A DNA stretch of 64,000 nt, taken from positions 6,522,001 to 6,586,000 of the forward strand of contig NZ_JADPZX010000001.1 in NCBI RefSeq assembly GCF_015712165.1, written 5' to 3'. A model generated the notes under the pieces. The model was not told the origin of the DNA and ran no database searches. It was given only the letters and a program-made list of their open reading frames with translations. The DNA comes from Streptomyces spinoverrucosus. GTDB lineage: Bacteria; Actinomycetota; Actinomycetes; Streptomycetales; Streptomycetaceae. A program made the translations under genes and the position numbers. Below are positions 41,753-50,838 of the stretch, piece after piece. The number at the start of each line of letters is the position of its first letter. Position 1 is the first letter of the stretch.

Positions 41753-43570
41753 TTACAGACCGAGCTCGACCTCGAACTCGCCTGCCTCCAGGATTGCCTT
41801 GACCGCCGTCAGGTAACGGGCGGCGTCGGCGCCGTCCACCAGGCGGTGGTCGTAGGAGAGGGTCAGGTACGTCATGTCGCGGACGCCGATGACCGTGCCC
41901 TCCTCCGTCTCGATGACGGCCGGGCGCTTGACCGTGGCGCCGATGCCGAGGATCGCGACCTGGCCCGGCGGCACGATGATCGTGTCGAACAGCGCACCGC
42001 GCGAACCGGTGTTGGAGATGGTGAAGGTCGCGCCGGACAGCTCGTCCGGGGTGATCTTGCTGGCGCGGACCTTGCCGGCCAGCTCCGCCGTGGCCTTGGC
42101 GATACCGGCGAGGTTGAGGTCACCGGCGTTCTTGATGACCGGGGTCATCAGGCCCTTCTCGGAGTCCACCGCGATACCGATGTTCTCGGTGTCGAAGTAG
42201 GTGATGGTCCCCTCGGCCTCGTTGATCCGGGCGTTGATCGGCGCGTGCGCCTTCAGCGCCTGGGCCGCGGCCTTGACGAAGAACGGCATCGGGGAGAGCT
42301 TGACGCCCTCGCGGGCCGCGAACGCGTCCTTGGCGCGGGCGCGCAGCTTCATCAGGCGGGTGACGTCGACCTCGACGACCGACGACAGCTGGGCCTGCTC
42401 GTGCAGCGCCTTGACCATGTTGTCGCCGATGACCTTGCGGATCCTCGGCATCTTCACGGTCTGGCCACGGAGGGGGGAGACCTCCAGGACCGGCGCCTTC
42501 TTGGCGGCGGCGGCAGCGGCCGGGGCGGCGGCGGCCGGAGCCGGGGCGGCTGCGGCGGCCTTCGCGGCCTCGGCGGCGGCCAGGACGTCCTGCTTGCGGA
42601 TGCGGCCACCGACGCCGGTGCCCTTGACGGTGGCCAGGTCGACGCCGTTCTCGGCGGCGAGCTTGCGCACCAGCGGGGTGACGTAGGCGCCCTCGTCGGT
42701 CGGCTGGGCGGCGGCCGGGGCCGGGGCCGGGGTCACCGGAGCCGGAGCGGCCGGCGCGGGAGCCGGGGCGGCGGGCTGGGCCGGAGCCGCGGGCTGGGCC
42801 GGGACCGCGGGAGCCGCGGGGGCCGGAGCCTGAGCGGCCGGGGCCGGGGCCGGGGCGGCCGGGGCCGGCGGAGCGGCGGGCGCGGCCGGGGCCTCGGCGG
42901 CGGGCGCCGGAGCGGGGGCGGCCGGAGCCGGGGCAGCGGCCGGAGCCGCACCCGGGGCGCCGATGACGGCCAGCTTGGCGCCGACCTCGGCCGTCTCGTC
43001 CTCGCCGACCGTGATCTCCAGCAGCACGCCGGAGGCGGGCGCCGGGATCTCGGTGTCGACCTTGTCGGTGGAGACCTCGAGCAGCGGCTCGTCGGCCTCG
43101 ACACTGTCACCGACCGACTTCAGCCAGCGGGTGACGGTGCCCTCGGTGACGGACTCGCCGAGCGCGGGCAGGACCACGTCGGTGCCCTCGGCGGCACCAC
43201 CGGCCGGGGCGGCCGGGGCAGCGGCGGGGGCGGGTGCGGCCGGGGCCTCGGCCACGGGGGCCGGAGCGGGCTCGGCGGCCGGGGCCGGAGCCTCGGCGGC
43301 GGCCGGGGCCGGGGCAGCGGCCGGAGCGCCGGTGCCGTCGTCGATGACGGCCAGCTCGGCGCCGACCTCGACGGTCTCGTCCTCGGCGACCTTGATGGAG
43401 GCCAGCACACCGGCGGCCGGGGCCGGGATCTCGGTGTCGACCTTGTCGGTGGAGACCTCGAGCAGCGGCTCGTCGGCCTCGACGCGCTCACCCTCGGCCT
43501 TCAGCCAGCGGGTGACAGTGCCCTCGGTGACGCTCTCGCCGAGCGCCGGAAGGGTTACGGAAACCGCCAT
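41753..43570 (-). CDS. sucB: 2-oxoacid dehydrogenase E2 (dihydrolipoamide succinyl/acetyltransferase)
   Basis: The 605-residue E2 has two N-terminal lipoyl domains, each with [11 protein letters not shown] (lipoyl lysine 42 in the first, a second copy near residue 180). Long Ala/Pro/Glu linkers follow each domain. A peripheral-subunit-binding domain ([20 protein letters not shown] with GRIRKQDVL) and a C-terminal catalytic domain with [16 protein letters not shown] complete it. In actinobacteria this E2 can serve pyruvate dehydrogenase with AceE. It is directly downstream of lpdA (62 bp), and LipA/LipB supply its cofactor. The linker repeats make this interval compositionally biased but in frame. 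Confidence 0.95.
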   Translation of the reverse strand: MAVSVTLPALGESVTEGTVTRWLKAEGERVEADEPLLEVSTDKVDTEIPAPAAGVLASIKVAEDETVEVGAELAVIDDGTGAPAAAPAPAAAEAPAPAAEPAPAPVAEAPAAPAPAAAPAAPAGGAAEGTDVVLPALGESVTEGTVTRWLKSVGDSVEADEPLLEVSTDKVDTEIPAPASGVLLEITVGEDETAEVGAKLAVIGAPGAAPAAAPAPAAPAPAPAAEAPAAPAAPPAPAAPAPAPAAQAPAPAAPAVPAQPAAPAQPAAPAPAPAAPAPVTPAPAPAAAQPTDEGAYVTPLVRKLAAENGVDLATVKGTGVGGRIRKQDVLAAAEAAKAAAAAPAPAAAAPAAAAAAKKAPVLEVSPLRGQTVKMPRIRKVIGDNMVKALHEQAQLSSVVEVDVTRLMKLRARAKDAFAAREGVKLSPMPFFVKAAAQALKAHAPINARINEAEGTITYFDTENIGIAVDSEKGLMTPVIKNAGDLNLAGIAKATAELAGKVRASKITPDELSGATFTISNTGSRGALFDTIIVPPGQVAILGIGATVKRPAVIETEEGTVIGVRDMTYLTLSYDHRLVDGADAARYLTAVKAILEAGEFEVELGL

Positions 43571-43632
43571 GGTTTCGGTTGCTCCTTACGAATTGCGGAA
43601 GTCTGTGTCGTCGCGCCCGATGACCGAGGGCG

Positions 43633-45020
43633 TCAGTCGTGGGAGTGCAGCGGCTTGCCGGCCAGAGCCAGGTGGGCCTCGCCGAGCGCCTCGTTCTGCG
43701 TCGGGTGGGCGTGGATGAGCTGGGCCACCTCGGCCGGCAGCGCCTCCCAGTTGTAGACCAGCTGGGCCTCGCCGACCTGCTCGCCCATACGGTCGCCGAC
43801 CATGTGCACGCCGACCACCGCACCGTCCTTGACCTGGACGAGCTTGATCTCGCCCGCGGTCTTCAGGATCTTGCTCTTGCCGTTGCCCGCCAGGTTGTAC
43901 TTCAGGGCGACGACCTTGTCCGCGCCGTAGATCTCCTTGGCCTTGGCCTCGGTGATGCCGACGGAGGCGACCTCCGGGTGGCAGTAGGTCACGCGGGGAC
44001 ACCGTCGTAGTCGATCGGGACGACCTTCAGACCGGCCAGCCGCTCCGCCACCAGGATGCCCTCGGCGAAGCCGACGTGCGCGAGCTGGAGCGTCGGGACC
44101 AGGTCGCCGACCGCCGAGATGGTCGGGACGTTGGTCCGCATGTACTCGTCGACGAGTACGTAGCCGCGGTCCATGGCGACCCCGGCCTCCTCGTAACCCA
44201 GGCCCTGCGAGACCGGGCCGCGGCCGACGGCGACCAGCAGGACCTCGGCCTCGAACTCCTTGCCGTCGGCGAGGGTGACCTTGACACCGTCGGCCGTGTA
44301 CTCGGCCTTCTGGAAGAAGGTGCCCAGGTTGAACTTGATGCCGCGCTTGCGGAAGGCGCGCTCAAGAAGCTTGGAGCTGTTCTCGTCCTCGACCGGGACG
44401 AGGTGCTTAAGGCCCTCGATGACCGTGACGTCGGTGCCGAAGGACTTCCAGGCGGAGGCGAACTCGACGCCGATGACACCGCCGCCGAGCACGATCGCCG
44501 ACTTCGGCACGCGGTCCAGGACGAGAGCGTGGTCGGAGGAGATGATCCGGTTGCCGTCGATCTCCAGACCCGGCAGCGACTTCGGTACGGAGCCGGTCGC
44601 CAGCAGCACGTGGCGGCCCTGGATCCGCTGACCGTTGACATCCACCGAGGTGGGCGAGGACAGCCGTCCCGCACCCTCGATGTAGGTCACCTTCCGGGAG
44701 GCGATGAGGCCCTGCAGACCCTTGTACAGGCCCGAGATCACCTCGTCCTTGTACTTGTGGACCCCGGCCACGTCGATGCCCTCGAAGGTGGCCTTCACAC
44801 CGAACTGCTCGCTCTCGCGGGCCTGGTCGGCGATCTCGCCCGCGTGCAGCAGGGCCTTGGTGGGGATGCAACCCCGGTGCAGGCAGGTGCCGCCGACCTT
44901 GTCCTTCTCGATCAGGGCGACGTCCAGGCCCAGCTGCGCCCCGCGCAGGGCCGCGGCGTAACCACCGCTACCACCGCCGAGGATCACTAGGTCGAAAACG
45001 GTGCTGGCGTCGTTCGCCAC
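43633..45020 (-). pseudogene. lpdA: Dihydrolipoamide dehydrogenase, frame broken by one base near the 3' end
   Basis: From a GTG at 45020 (GGAGG 7 nt upstream) the frame gives FAD motif LVILGGGSGGYAAALRGAQL, redox pair GGTCLHRGCIP, NAD motif AIVLGGGVIGVEF and GDLVPTLQLAHVG. It then stops after IDYDGVPA. The C-terminal dimer domain continues in another frame: TYCHPEVASVGITEAKAKEI and the catalytic HAHPTQNEAL. Reading one extra C in the four-C run at 43995-43998 restores IDYDGVPRVTYCHPEV. Total length then equals a normal 462-residue E3. The lesion is either a homopolymer undercall or a real frameshift. Confidence 0.88.
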
Positions 45021-45190
45021 GTCACGTCCTCCATGCATGTGCGCCGTACGCCGGTCGACGATGACCGGCAGGCGGCTGGTGTCCGGCCGCTCTACTTCGG
45101 CCCTTCGGTGGGGCCCTGTCCTGCCGAGCCCCATCTTCGCACTTGTCAGCACACAACGAGACGCGGGGCCACTGTGTGATACGCCCCACT

Positions 45191-45249
45191 GCAACGCCCC
45201 AGGGGCGCGGGGAACTGCGCGATCAAGCACAGTCCACCCGCACCCGCCG
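45191..45249. repeat. Dispersed Streptomyces intergenic repeat
   Basis: The stretch contains AGGGGCGCGGGGAACTGCGC followed by GATCAAGCAC and CGCACCCGC. It matches a second copy at 49203 almost exactly. Elements with this core are scattered in intergenic regions of many Streptomyces genomes; no function is established. It lies in the lpdA-pepA gap (45021-45281), which holds no gene. Confidence 0.75.
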
Positions 45250-45281
45250 TACGACGGAACGGATCAGCTGTTAGGCGACCC

Positions 45282-46811
45282 TCACCCCAGATCGCCGGAG
45301 GCCGTCAGCTCCGCCAGCCGCACAAGAGTCCGCACCCCGGACCCGGTCCCACCCTTCGGCGTGTACCCGAACGGCCCCTGCTCGTTGAAAGCGGGCCCGG
45401 CGATGTCGAGGTGCGCCCAGGTGATGCCCTCACCCACGAACTCCCGCAGGAAGATCCCGGCGACCAGCCCGCCGCCCATCCGCTCACCCATGTTGGCGAT
45501 GTCGGCGGTGGCCGAGTCCATCCCCTTGCGCAGATGCTCCGGCAGCGGCATCGGCCACGCCGCCTCACCGACCTCCTCCGCGGCCTCGTGCACCGCGGAG
45601 CGGAACGCGTCGTCGTTGGCCATCACGCCGAACGTCCGGTTGCCCAGCGCCAGCATCATCGCCCCGGTCAGCGTCGCCACATCCACGATCGCGTCCGGCT
45701 TCTCCTCCGACGCCGCCCACAGGGCGTCCGCCAGCACCAGCCGTCCCTCGGCGTCGGTGTTCAGCACCTCGACGGTCTTGCCGCTGTACATCCGCAGCAC
45801 GTCACCCGGCCGCGTGGCCGACCCGGACGGCATGTTCTCGGCCAGCGCCAGCCACCCGGTGACATTGACCTCCAGCCCGAGCCGGGCGGCGGCGACCACG
45901 GCCGCGAAGACCGCCGCCGCGCCGCTCATGTCGCACTTCATCGTCTCGTTGTGACCGGCCGGCTTCAGCGAGATGCCGCCCGAGTCGTAGGTGATGCCCT
46001 TGCCCACGAACGCGAGGTGCTTCTTCGCCTTGGAGGAGGTGTACGACAGCTTCACCAGCCGCGGCGCCGCCGCCGACCCGGAGCCGACGCCCACGATGCC
46101 GCCGTACCCGCCCTTGGCCAGCGCCTTCTCGTCGAGCACCTGCACCTTGATGCCGTGCTCCTTGGCCGCCGCCTGAGCGACGGCGGCGAAGGCCTCGGGG
46201 TTGAGGTCGTTCGGCGGGGTGTTGACCAGGTCGCGGGCGCGGTTGAGCTCCTCGGACACGGCGATGGCACGCTCGACCGCCGCCTTGTGCGCCTTGTCGC
46301 GCGGCTTGCCGCCGAGCACGGTGACCTCGGCGAGCGGGGCCTTGCCGTTCTTGTTGTCCTTGGCGTTCTTGCCGTTGTCCTTGTACGTGTCGAAGGAGTA
46401 CGCGCCGAGCAGCGCGCCCTCGCCGATCGCGCCGACCGCGGCCGCGTCCGTGACCGGCAGTGCGAAGGCGGCCTTCTTGGCGCCGGTCAGCGCACGGGCG
46501 GCGGCCCCGGCGGCCCGGCGCAGCGCCTCCGCGTCGTACTCCGCGTCCTTCTCCGGCCGGGCACCCAGGCCCACCGCCACCACGAGCGGCGTCTTGAAGC
46601 CGGCCGGCGCGGGCAGCTTCGTCACCTCGCCCTCGGCGCCGGAGGCACCCAGGGTCTCCAGGACGCCGGCGAGCCTGCCGTCGTACGCCTTGTCCACGGC
46701 TTCCGCGCCCGGTGCGACGACCGGGCCCTTGTCGCCCTTGGCGACACCGATCACGATCGCGTCGGACCGCAGGCCCGGCGCCGCGGCGGTGCTGAGAGTG
46801 AGAGCAGTCAC
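45282..46811 (-). CDS. pepA: Leucyl aminopeptidase (M17)
   Basis: The 509-residue cytosolic aminopeptidase has the family hallmark NTDAEGRLVLADALW, metal ligands in FVGKGITYDSGGISLKP and MKCDMSGAAAV, and GGGLVAGIFLREFV near the C terminus. The N-terminal domain begins TALTLSTAAAPGLRSDAIVI. I chose a GTG at 46811 because homologous sequence begins there, although no Shine-Dalgarno sequence is visible; the frame is open to 46982. It trims N-terminal residues from peptides and hexameric assembly is typical. Confidence 0.93.
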   Translation of the reverse strand: MTALTLSTAAAPGLRSDAIVIGVAKGDKGPVVAPGAEAVDKAYDGRLAGVLETLGASGAEGEVTKLPAPAGFKTPLVVAVGLGARPEKDAEYDAEALRRAAGAAARALTGAKKAAFALPVTDAAAVGAIGEGALLGAYSFDTYKDNGKNAKDNKNGKAPLAEVTVLGGKPRDKAHKAAVERAIAVSEELNRARDLVNTPPNDLNPEAFAAVAQAAAKEHGIKVQVLDEKALAKGGYGGIVGVGSGSAAAPRLVKLSYTSSKAKKHLAFVGKGITYDSGGISLKPAGHNETMKCDMSGAAAVFAAVVAAARLGLEVNVTGWLALAENMPSGSATRPGDVLRMYSGKTVEVLNTDAEGRLVLADALWAASEEKPDAIVDVATLTGAMMLALGNRTFGVMANDDAFRSAVHEAAEEVGEAAWPMPLPEHLRKGMDSATADIANMGERMGGGLVAGIFLREFVGEGITWAHLDIAGPAFNEQGPFGYTPKGGTGSGVRTLVRLAELTASGDLG

Positions 46812-47164
46812 GGTGGTGAAATCTCGCTTCCGATGTGAAGTTTCTGTGGCCGAAGGAGTGGGACGGCCGGGCCCGACAGCCGACCCTAGATCCCTCGTGC
46901 GGTGGAGTCCGCACCTGGACAGGTTTTGACCTGGCACGAGCCTACGCCCGGTATCTCTTCGAGCATTCCTGCGGACGTTCACCTGTCAGTGGCGTCGTCG
47001 CCATGTACCGATCCTCGCACTCCATGAGCTGAGTCACACTCGTCGGGTTCGGGTGAGCCGGGCGCTCACCGCTTTGCATGATTTCCACTGATCCCCCGTG
47101 GACCCGTCACAAGTGCACACGGGCCGTCGGGATCGCGCGGGGATCTTCTGGGGGGAGGACCACC
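46812..47164. other. 353-bp divergent intergenic region
   Basis: The region separates pepA from a secreted protein gene. It holds two short inverted repeats, TGCGGTGGAGTCCGCA (46898-46913) and CAGGTTTTGACCTG (46920-46933), which may be operators. The second includes a TTGACC -35-like hexamer on the plus strand. I see no gene in it. Confidence 0.5.
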
Positions 47165-49198
47165 ATGGCGCCACGCGCGCGCATACGGAGATCCGCGGCC
47201 GCCGTCCTGACGGCCGCCGGACTGCTGACGCCGGTGCTCATCGCACCCGGCGCGTCCGCGGCTCCCGAGCCGCGGATCGATCTGAGGGTGCTGGTCGTGG
47301 ACAACGGGGACAGCCCCGTCCAGGCCATCACCGCCCAGCTGAGGAGCACGGGCATCCCGTACACCACGGTGCAGCTCACCGACCCGGACCGCCCGACGAT
47401 CACCGAGGCGTTCCTGAGCGACACCGTGAACGGCACGCCCCGGGCCAAGTACCAGGGCGTCGTACTGCCCAACGAGGCCCCGTTCGGCGCGGGCTCCGCC
47501 GAGCAGACCGCGCTGGAGACGTACGAGCGGACCTACGGCATCCCGCAGGTCGACGCCTACACGTGGGCGCACCCCGGGGTCGGCCTCGACTACACCAGCG
47601 AGGGCGGCTGGGCCGGCACCCTCGACGGCCGTGAGGCCGCCGTCACCGACGCCGGGAAGGCGGGACCCTTCGACTACCTCGACGGCGCCCTCGCCTTCGA
47701 GGACAACTCGCCCGCCGTGCAGGAGAGCTACGGCTATGTGGCCCGGCCCCGCAGCGGCTTCACCAGCTATGTGGACGTCCCGGTGCCCGCCGGGTCCGGC
47801 CGGGGCAGCCTGGTCGGGGAGTACGCCCACGACGGCCGCCGCGAGCTCGTCGTCACCTTCGCCTACAACCAGCACCAGCGGCAGTTCCGGGCGCTGGCCC
47901 GGGGCATCGTGGAGTGGCTGACCCAGGGCGTCCACCTGGGCCGCGACCGCAACTACTTCGCCGTCCACGTCGACGACGTCTTCGCCCCCGACAGCCGCTG
48001 GGACACCGAACGTGACTGCACGCCCGGCGACTTCGACTGCGCGGGCGGTGACGGCGAGGGGACCACGCCGATCCGGATGACCGCCGCCGACGCGCAGTAC
48101 GCCGCCCAGTGGCAGCGCGAGCGCGGCTTCACGCTCGACATGGTCTACAACGCCGGCTCGGGCGAGGAGTGGAAGGCGGAGAACGGCGGCACGGACGCCC
48201 TCGCCGCGCAACTGCTCGCCGACCGGAACCAGTACCGCTGGATCAACCACACCTACACGCACCCGTACCTGGGCTGTGTGCAGGACACCTCCACCGTGCC
48301 GTGGAGCTGCGCGAAGAACGCCGACGGCACGACGCGTTGGATGAGCCGCGCCGAGATCGCCGCGCAGATCCGCGACAACCACAACTGGGCGGTGCGCCAG
48401 GGCCTCCCCGTCGACCGCACCGAACTGGTCACCGGCGAGCACTCCGGGCTGAAGACACTCCCGCAGCAGCCCGAGGACAACCCCGACCTCGCCGGCGCCC
48501 TCGCCGACACCGGCGTGAAGTGGATCGCCTCCGACAACTCCCGCGAGCCCGAGCAGCGGGCCGTCGGCGGCGCGCTGACCGTGCCCCGGCACCCGATGAA
48601 CGTGTACTACAACGTCGGCACGGCCGAGGAGATGGTCGACGAGTACAACTTCATCTACACCTCCGCCGCCGACGGCGGCAGCGGCATCTGCGAGAACAAC
48701 CCGACCTCGACCTGCCTGGACGACCCGCTGGACCCGGCGACCGGCTACGCCTCGTACATCGTCCCGCAGGAGACCCGGATCGCCCTCGGGCACGCCCTGA
48801 ACAACGACCCGCGCCCGCACTACGTGCACCAGTCCAACCTCGCCGAGGACCGGCTGCTGTACCCGGTGCTGGACCAGGTACTCGCCGACTACCGGGCGCT
48901 GTTCGCCGACAACACCCCGCTGGAGAACCTCAGCCAGAAGTCCATCGGCACCGAACTCCAGCGCCGCACGGCCTGGCAGAACGCGGTCACGAACAACCGG
49001 GTCACCGCATACCGCATCGGCAACACGATCACGGTCACCGCCCCGAGCGGCGTCCAGATCCCGGTGACCGCCCCGGAGGGCACCAAGCAGCAACTCCTGC
49101 TGGGCACGACCACCTTCGGCACGCCATATGCCGGCACTCGCTCAGCCTGGGCAACTCCTGCCCTGCTGCAGTCGGCACTCACCTTGAAGCTGCCGTAA
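47165..49198 (+). CDS. Secreted protein with deacetylase-like motifs (PelA-like)
   Basis: The protein has 677 residues from an ATG behind GGGGAGGA, with a signal peptide (RRSAAAVLTAAGLLTPVLI, cleavage near ASA/APEP). The first ~250 residues contain a Rossmann-like LRVLVVDNGD and a YAHDGRRELVVTFAYNQHQR region. The next part carries NYFAVHVDDVFAPDSRWD and WINHTYTHPYLGC. These are spaced like motif 1 (Asp-Asp) and motif 2 (HxxxH) of NodB-fold polysaccharide deacetylases such as the CE18 domain of PelA. It heads a five-gene set with PelF, GH135-like and GH114 proteins, so a role in trimming an extracellular amino-polysaccharide is inferred. Confidence 0.72.
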   Translation: MAPRARIRRSAAAVLTAAGLLTPVLIAPGASAAPEPRIDLRVLVVDNGDSPVQAITAQLRSTGIPYTTVQLTDPDRPTITEAFLSDTVNGTPRAKYQGVVLPNEAPFGAGSAEQTALETYERTYGIPQVDAYTWAHPGVGLDYTSEGGWAGTLDGREAAVTDAGKAGPFDYLDGALAFEDNSPAVQESYGYVARPRSGFTSYVDVPVPAGSGRGSLVGEYAHDGRRELVVTFAYNQHQRQFRALARGIVEWLTQGVHLGRDRNYFAVHVDDVFAPDSRWDTERDCTPGDFDCAGGDGEGTTPIRMTAADAQYAAQWQRERGFTLDMVYNAGSGEEWKAENGGTDALAAQLLADRNQYRWINHTYTHPYLGCVQDTSTVPWSCAKNADGTTRWMSRAEIAAQIRDNHNWAVRQGLPVDRTELVTGEHSGLKTLPQQPEDNPDLAGALADTGVKWIASDNSREPEQRAVGGALTVPRHPMNVYYNVGTAEEMVDEYNFIYTSAADGGSGICENNPTSTCLDDPLDPATGYASYIVPQETRIALGHALNNDPRPHYVHQSNLAEDRLLYPVLDQVLADYRALFADNTPLENLSQKSIGTELQRRTAWQNAVTNNRVTAYRIGNTITVTAPSGVQIPVTAPEGTKQQLLLGTTTFGTPYAGTRSAWATPALLQSALTLKLP

Positions 49199-49202
49199 GC
49201 AG

Positions 49203-49262
49203 CAACGCCCTCAAGGGGCGCGGGGAACTGCGCGACCAGCCACACCAAACCCGCACCCGGCC
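49203..49262. repeat. Dispersed Streptomyces intergenic repeat (second copy)
   Basis: AAGGGGCGCGGGGAACTGCG continues into CGACCAGCCAC and CCCGCACCCGG. It corresponds to the element at 45191 in the same orientation. It occupies half of the 119-bp gap between the deacetylase-like gene and pelF. Confidence 0.75.
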
Positions 49263-49317
49263 TCCGGTCGGCAGTTCCCCGCACAACATCCGGAAATCAG
49301 GGGGGAACCGCGCAGCG

Positions 49318-50838
49318 ATGCGTACCGGCCGTCACGTCACCATGCTCACCGAAGGCACCTACCCACACGTCCACGGCGGCGTCAGCACCTGGTGCGACCA
49401 GCTAGTGAAGGGCATGCCGGAAGTCGACTTCCACCTCGTCTCGCTCACCGGCACCGGCCGCGAACCCGTCACCTGGGAGCTGCCGCCCAACGTCTACCGG
49501 CACACCTCGGTGCCGACCTGGGGCCCACGCCCGGGCCGCAAGCGGGCACCGTACGGCCGGGCCCGGCGCCGTTTCACCGACTCCTACGAGCGTTTTCTGC
49601 TGTCCTTCCTCGACCCGGACGCACCCTGCGACTTCGGCGAGGCGCTGTACGAGCTGGCCGAACTCGCCCGGGACGGACGGCTGTCGGCGGCGCTGCGCAC
49701 GGAGTCGGCGCTGCGGTCGCTGATGTGGATCTGGACGATGCCGCATCTACCGACGGCGGCGGCCCGGCCGACCGTCCATGACGCCCTGACCGCGACGGAC
49801 CTGCTGGAGCACGCGCTGCGCCCGCTCGGGGTGCGGATCCCCGAGGACAGCGTCGCCCACGCGGTGAGCAGCGGTCTGGCCACGCTCCCGGCCCTCGCCG
49901 CGCACAAGCTGGACGGGGTGCCCTTCCTCCTCACCGAGCACGGCATCTATCTGCGCGAGCGGTACCTCGGTTACCGCCGGGACGCCCAGCGCTGGCCGGT
50001 GAAGGCGTTCATGCTCGGCTTCTACCGTGAACTGAATTCACACGGCTATCGAGCGGCCGACCTGATCACACCGTGCAACCAGTACAACCGCCGCTGGGAG
50101 GAGCGCGGCGGCGCCGACGCCGACAGGATCCGCACGGTGTACAACGGCGTCGACCCGGCCGCCTTCCCGCACGCCGGCCCCGAACCCGAGATCCCCACCC
50201 TCACCTGGTGCGGCCGCGTCGACCCCATCAAGGACCTGGAAACCCTCATCCGCGCCTACGCCATGGTCCGCGCCGAGATCCCGGAAACCCGGCTGCGCCT
50301 GTTCGGCCCCGTCCCGCCCGGCGGCGAGGCGTACCGGACGAAACTGGAGAAGCTCGCCGCCGAACTCGGTGTCACCGACGGCCTCACCTTCGAGGGCCGC
50401 ATCAGCGAGGTCTGGCGCGCCTACGCCGCCGGCCACGTCGTCATGCTGTCGTCCATCTCCGAGGGCTTCCCGTTCTCCCTCATCGAGGCCATGTCCTGCG
50501 GCCGTACGACGGTCTCGACCGACGTCGGCGGAGTGCGCGAGGCGGTCGGCGACACCGGCCTGGTCGTGCCGCCGCGCGAGCCGGAGAAGATGGCCGCGGC
50601 GGCCCTGACGCTGCTGAGGGACGACGAACGGCGGCTGCGGCTCGCCGAGTCGTCCCGCCAGCGGGTCATCGACCGGTTCACGCTCCGCCGCTGCGTGGAG
50701 AACTTCCGCACCATCTACCAGGAACTCGCGGGCCAGGCCGAGGTCTACGAGCCCACGGTCGAGACGGTCGCCGACTGGACTCTCGAACTGCGCGACCCCT
50801 GGTACGCGACCGTCGCGACGAACGGAACGGGCTGGTGA
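49318..50838 (+). CDS. pelF: PelF-type GT4 glycosyltransferase (DUF3492 N-terminal region)
   Basis: The protein has 506 residues from an ATG preceded by AGGGGGGAA. The N-terminal half has the PelF/DUF3492 hallmarks: TEGTYPHVHGGVSTWCDQLV and the very characteristic LLTEHGIYLRERYL. The C-terminal GT4 half has VYNGVDPAAFP, TWCGRVDPIKDLETLIRAYA, and the nucleotide-sugar-binding EGFPFSLIEAMSCGRTTVST. PelF polymerises the Pel polysaccharide from UDP-sugars in the cytoplasm. It overlaps the next gene by GTGA. The symbol is by family resemblance; the polymer here is unproven. Confidence 0.85.
   Translation: MRTGRHVTMLTEGTYPHVHGGVSTWCDQLVKGMPEVDFHLVSLTGTGREPVTWELPPNVYRHTSVPTWGPRPGRKRAPYGRARRRFTDSYERFLLSFLDPDAPCDFGEALYELAELARDGRLSAALRTESALRSLMWIWTMPHLPTAAARPTVHDALTATDLLEHALRPLGVRIPEDSVAHAVSSGLATLPALAAHKLDGVPFLLTEHGIYLRERYLGYRRDAQRWPVKAFMLGFYRELNSHGYRAADLITPCNQYNRRWEERGGADADRIRTVYNGVDPAAFPHAGPEPEIPTLTWCGRVDPIKDLETLIRAYAMVRAEIPETRLRLFGPVPPGGEAYRTKLEKLAAELGVTDGLTFEGRISEVWRAYAAGHVVMLSSISEGFPFSLIEAMSCGRTTVSTDVGGVREAVGDTGLVVPPREPEKMAAAALTLLRDDERRLRLAESSRQRVIDRFTLRRCVENFRTIYQELAGQAEVYEPTVETVADWTLELRDPWYATVATNGTGW

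Noticed and set aside
43985..44005. Programmed -1 frameshifting in lpdA as the main explanation
   Set aside because: Slippage is formally possible on CCC, but a second gene in the window has the same kind of one-base homopolymer loss. Sequencing error is simpler, and other E3 genes are not known to use frameshifting.
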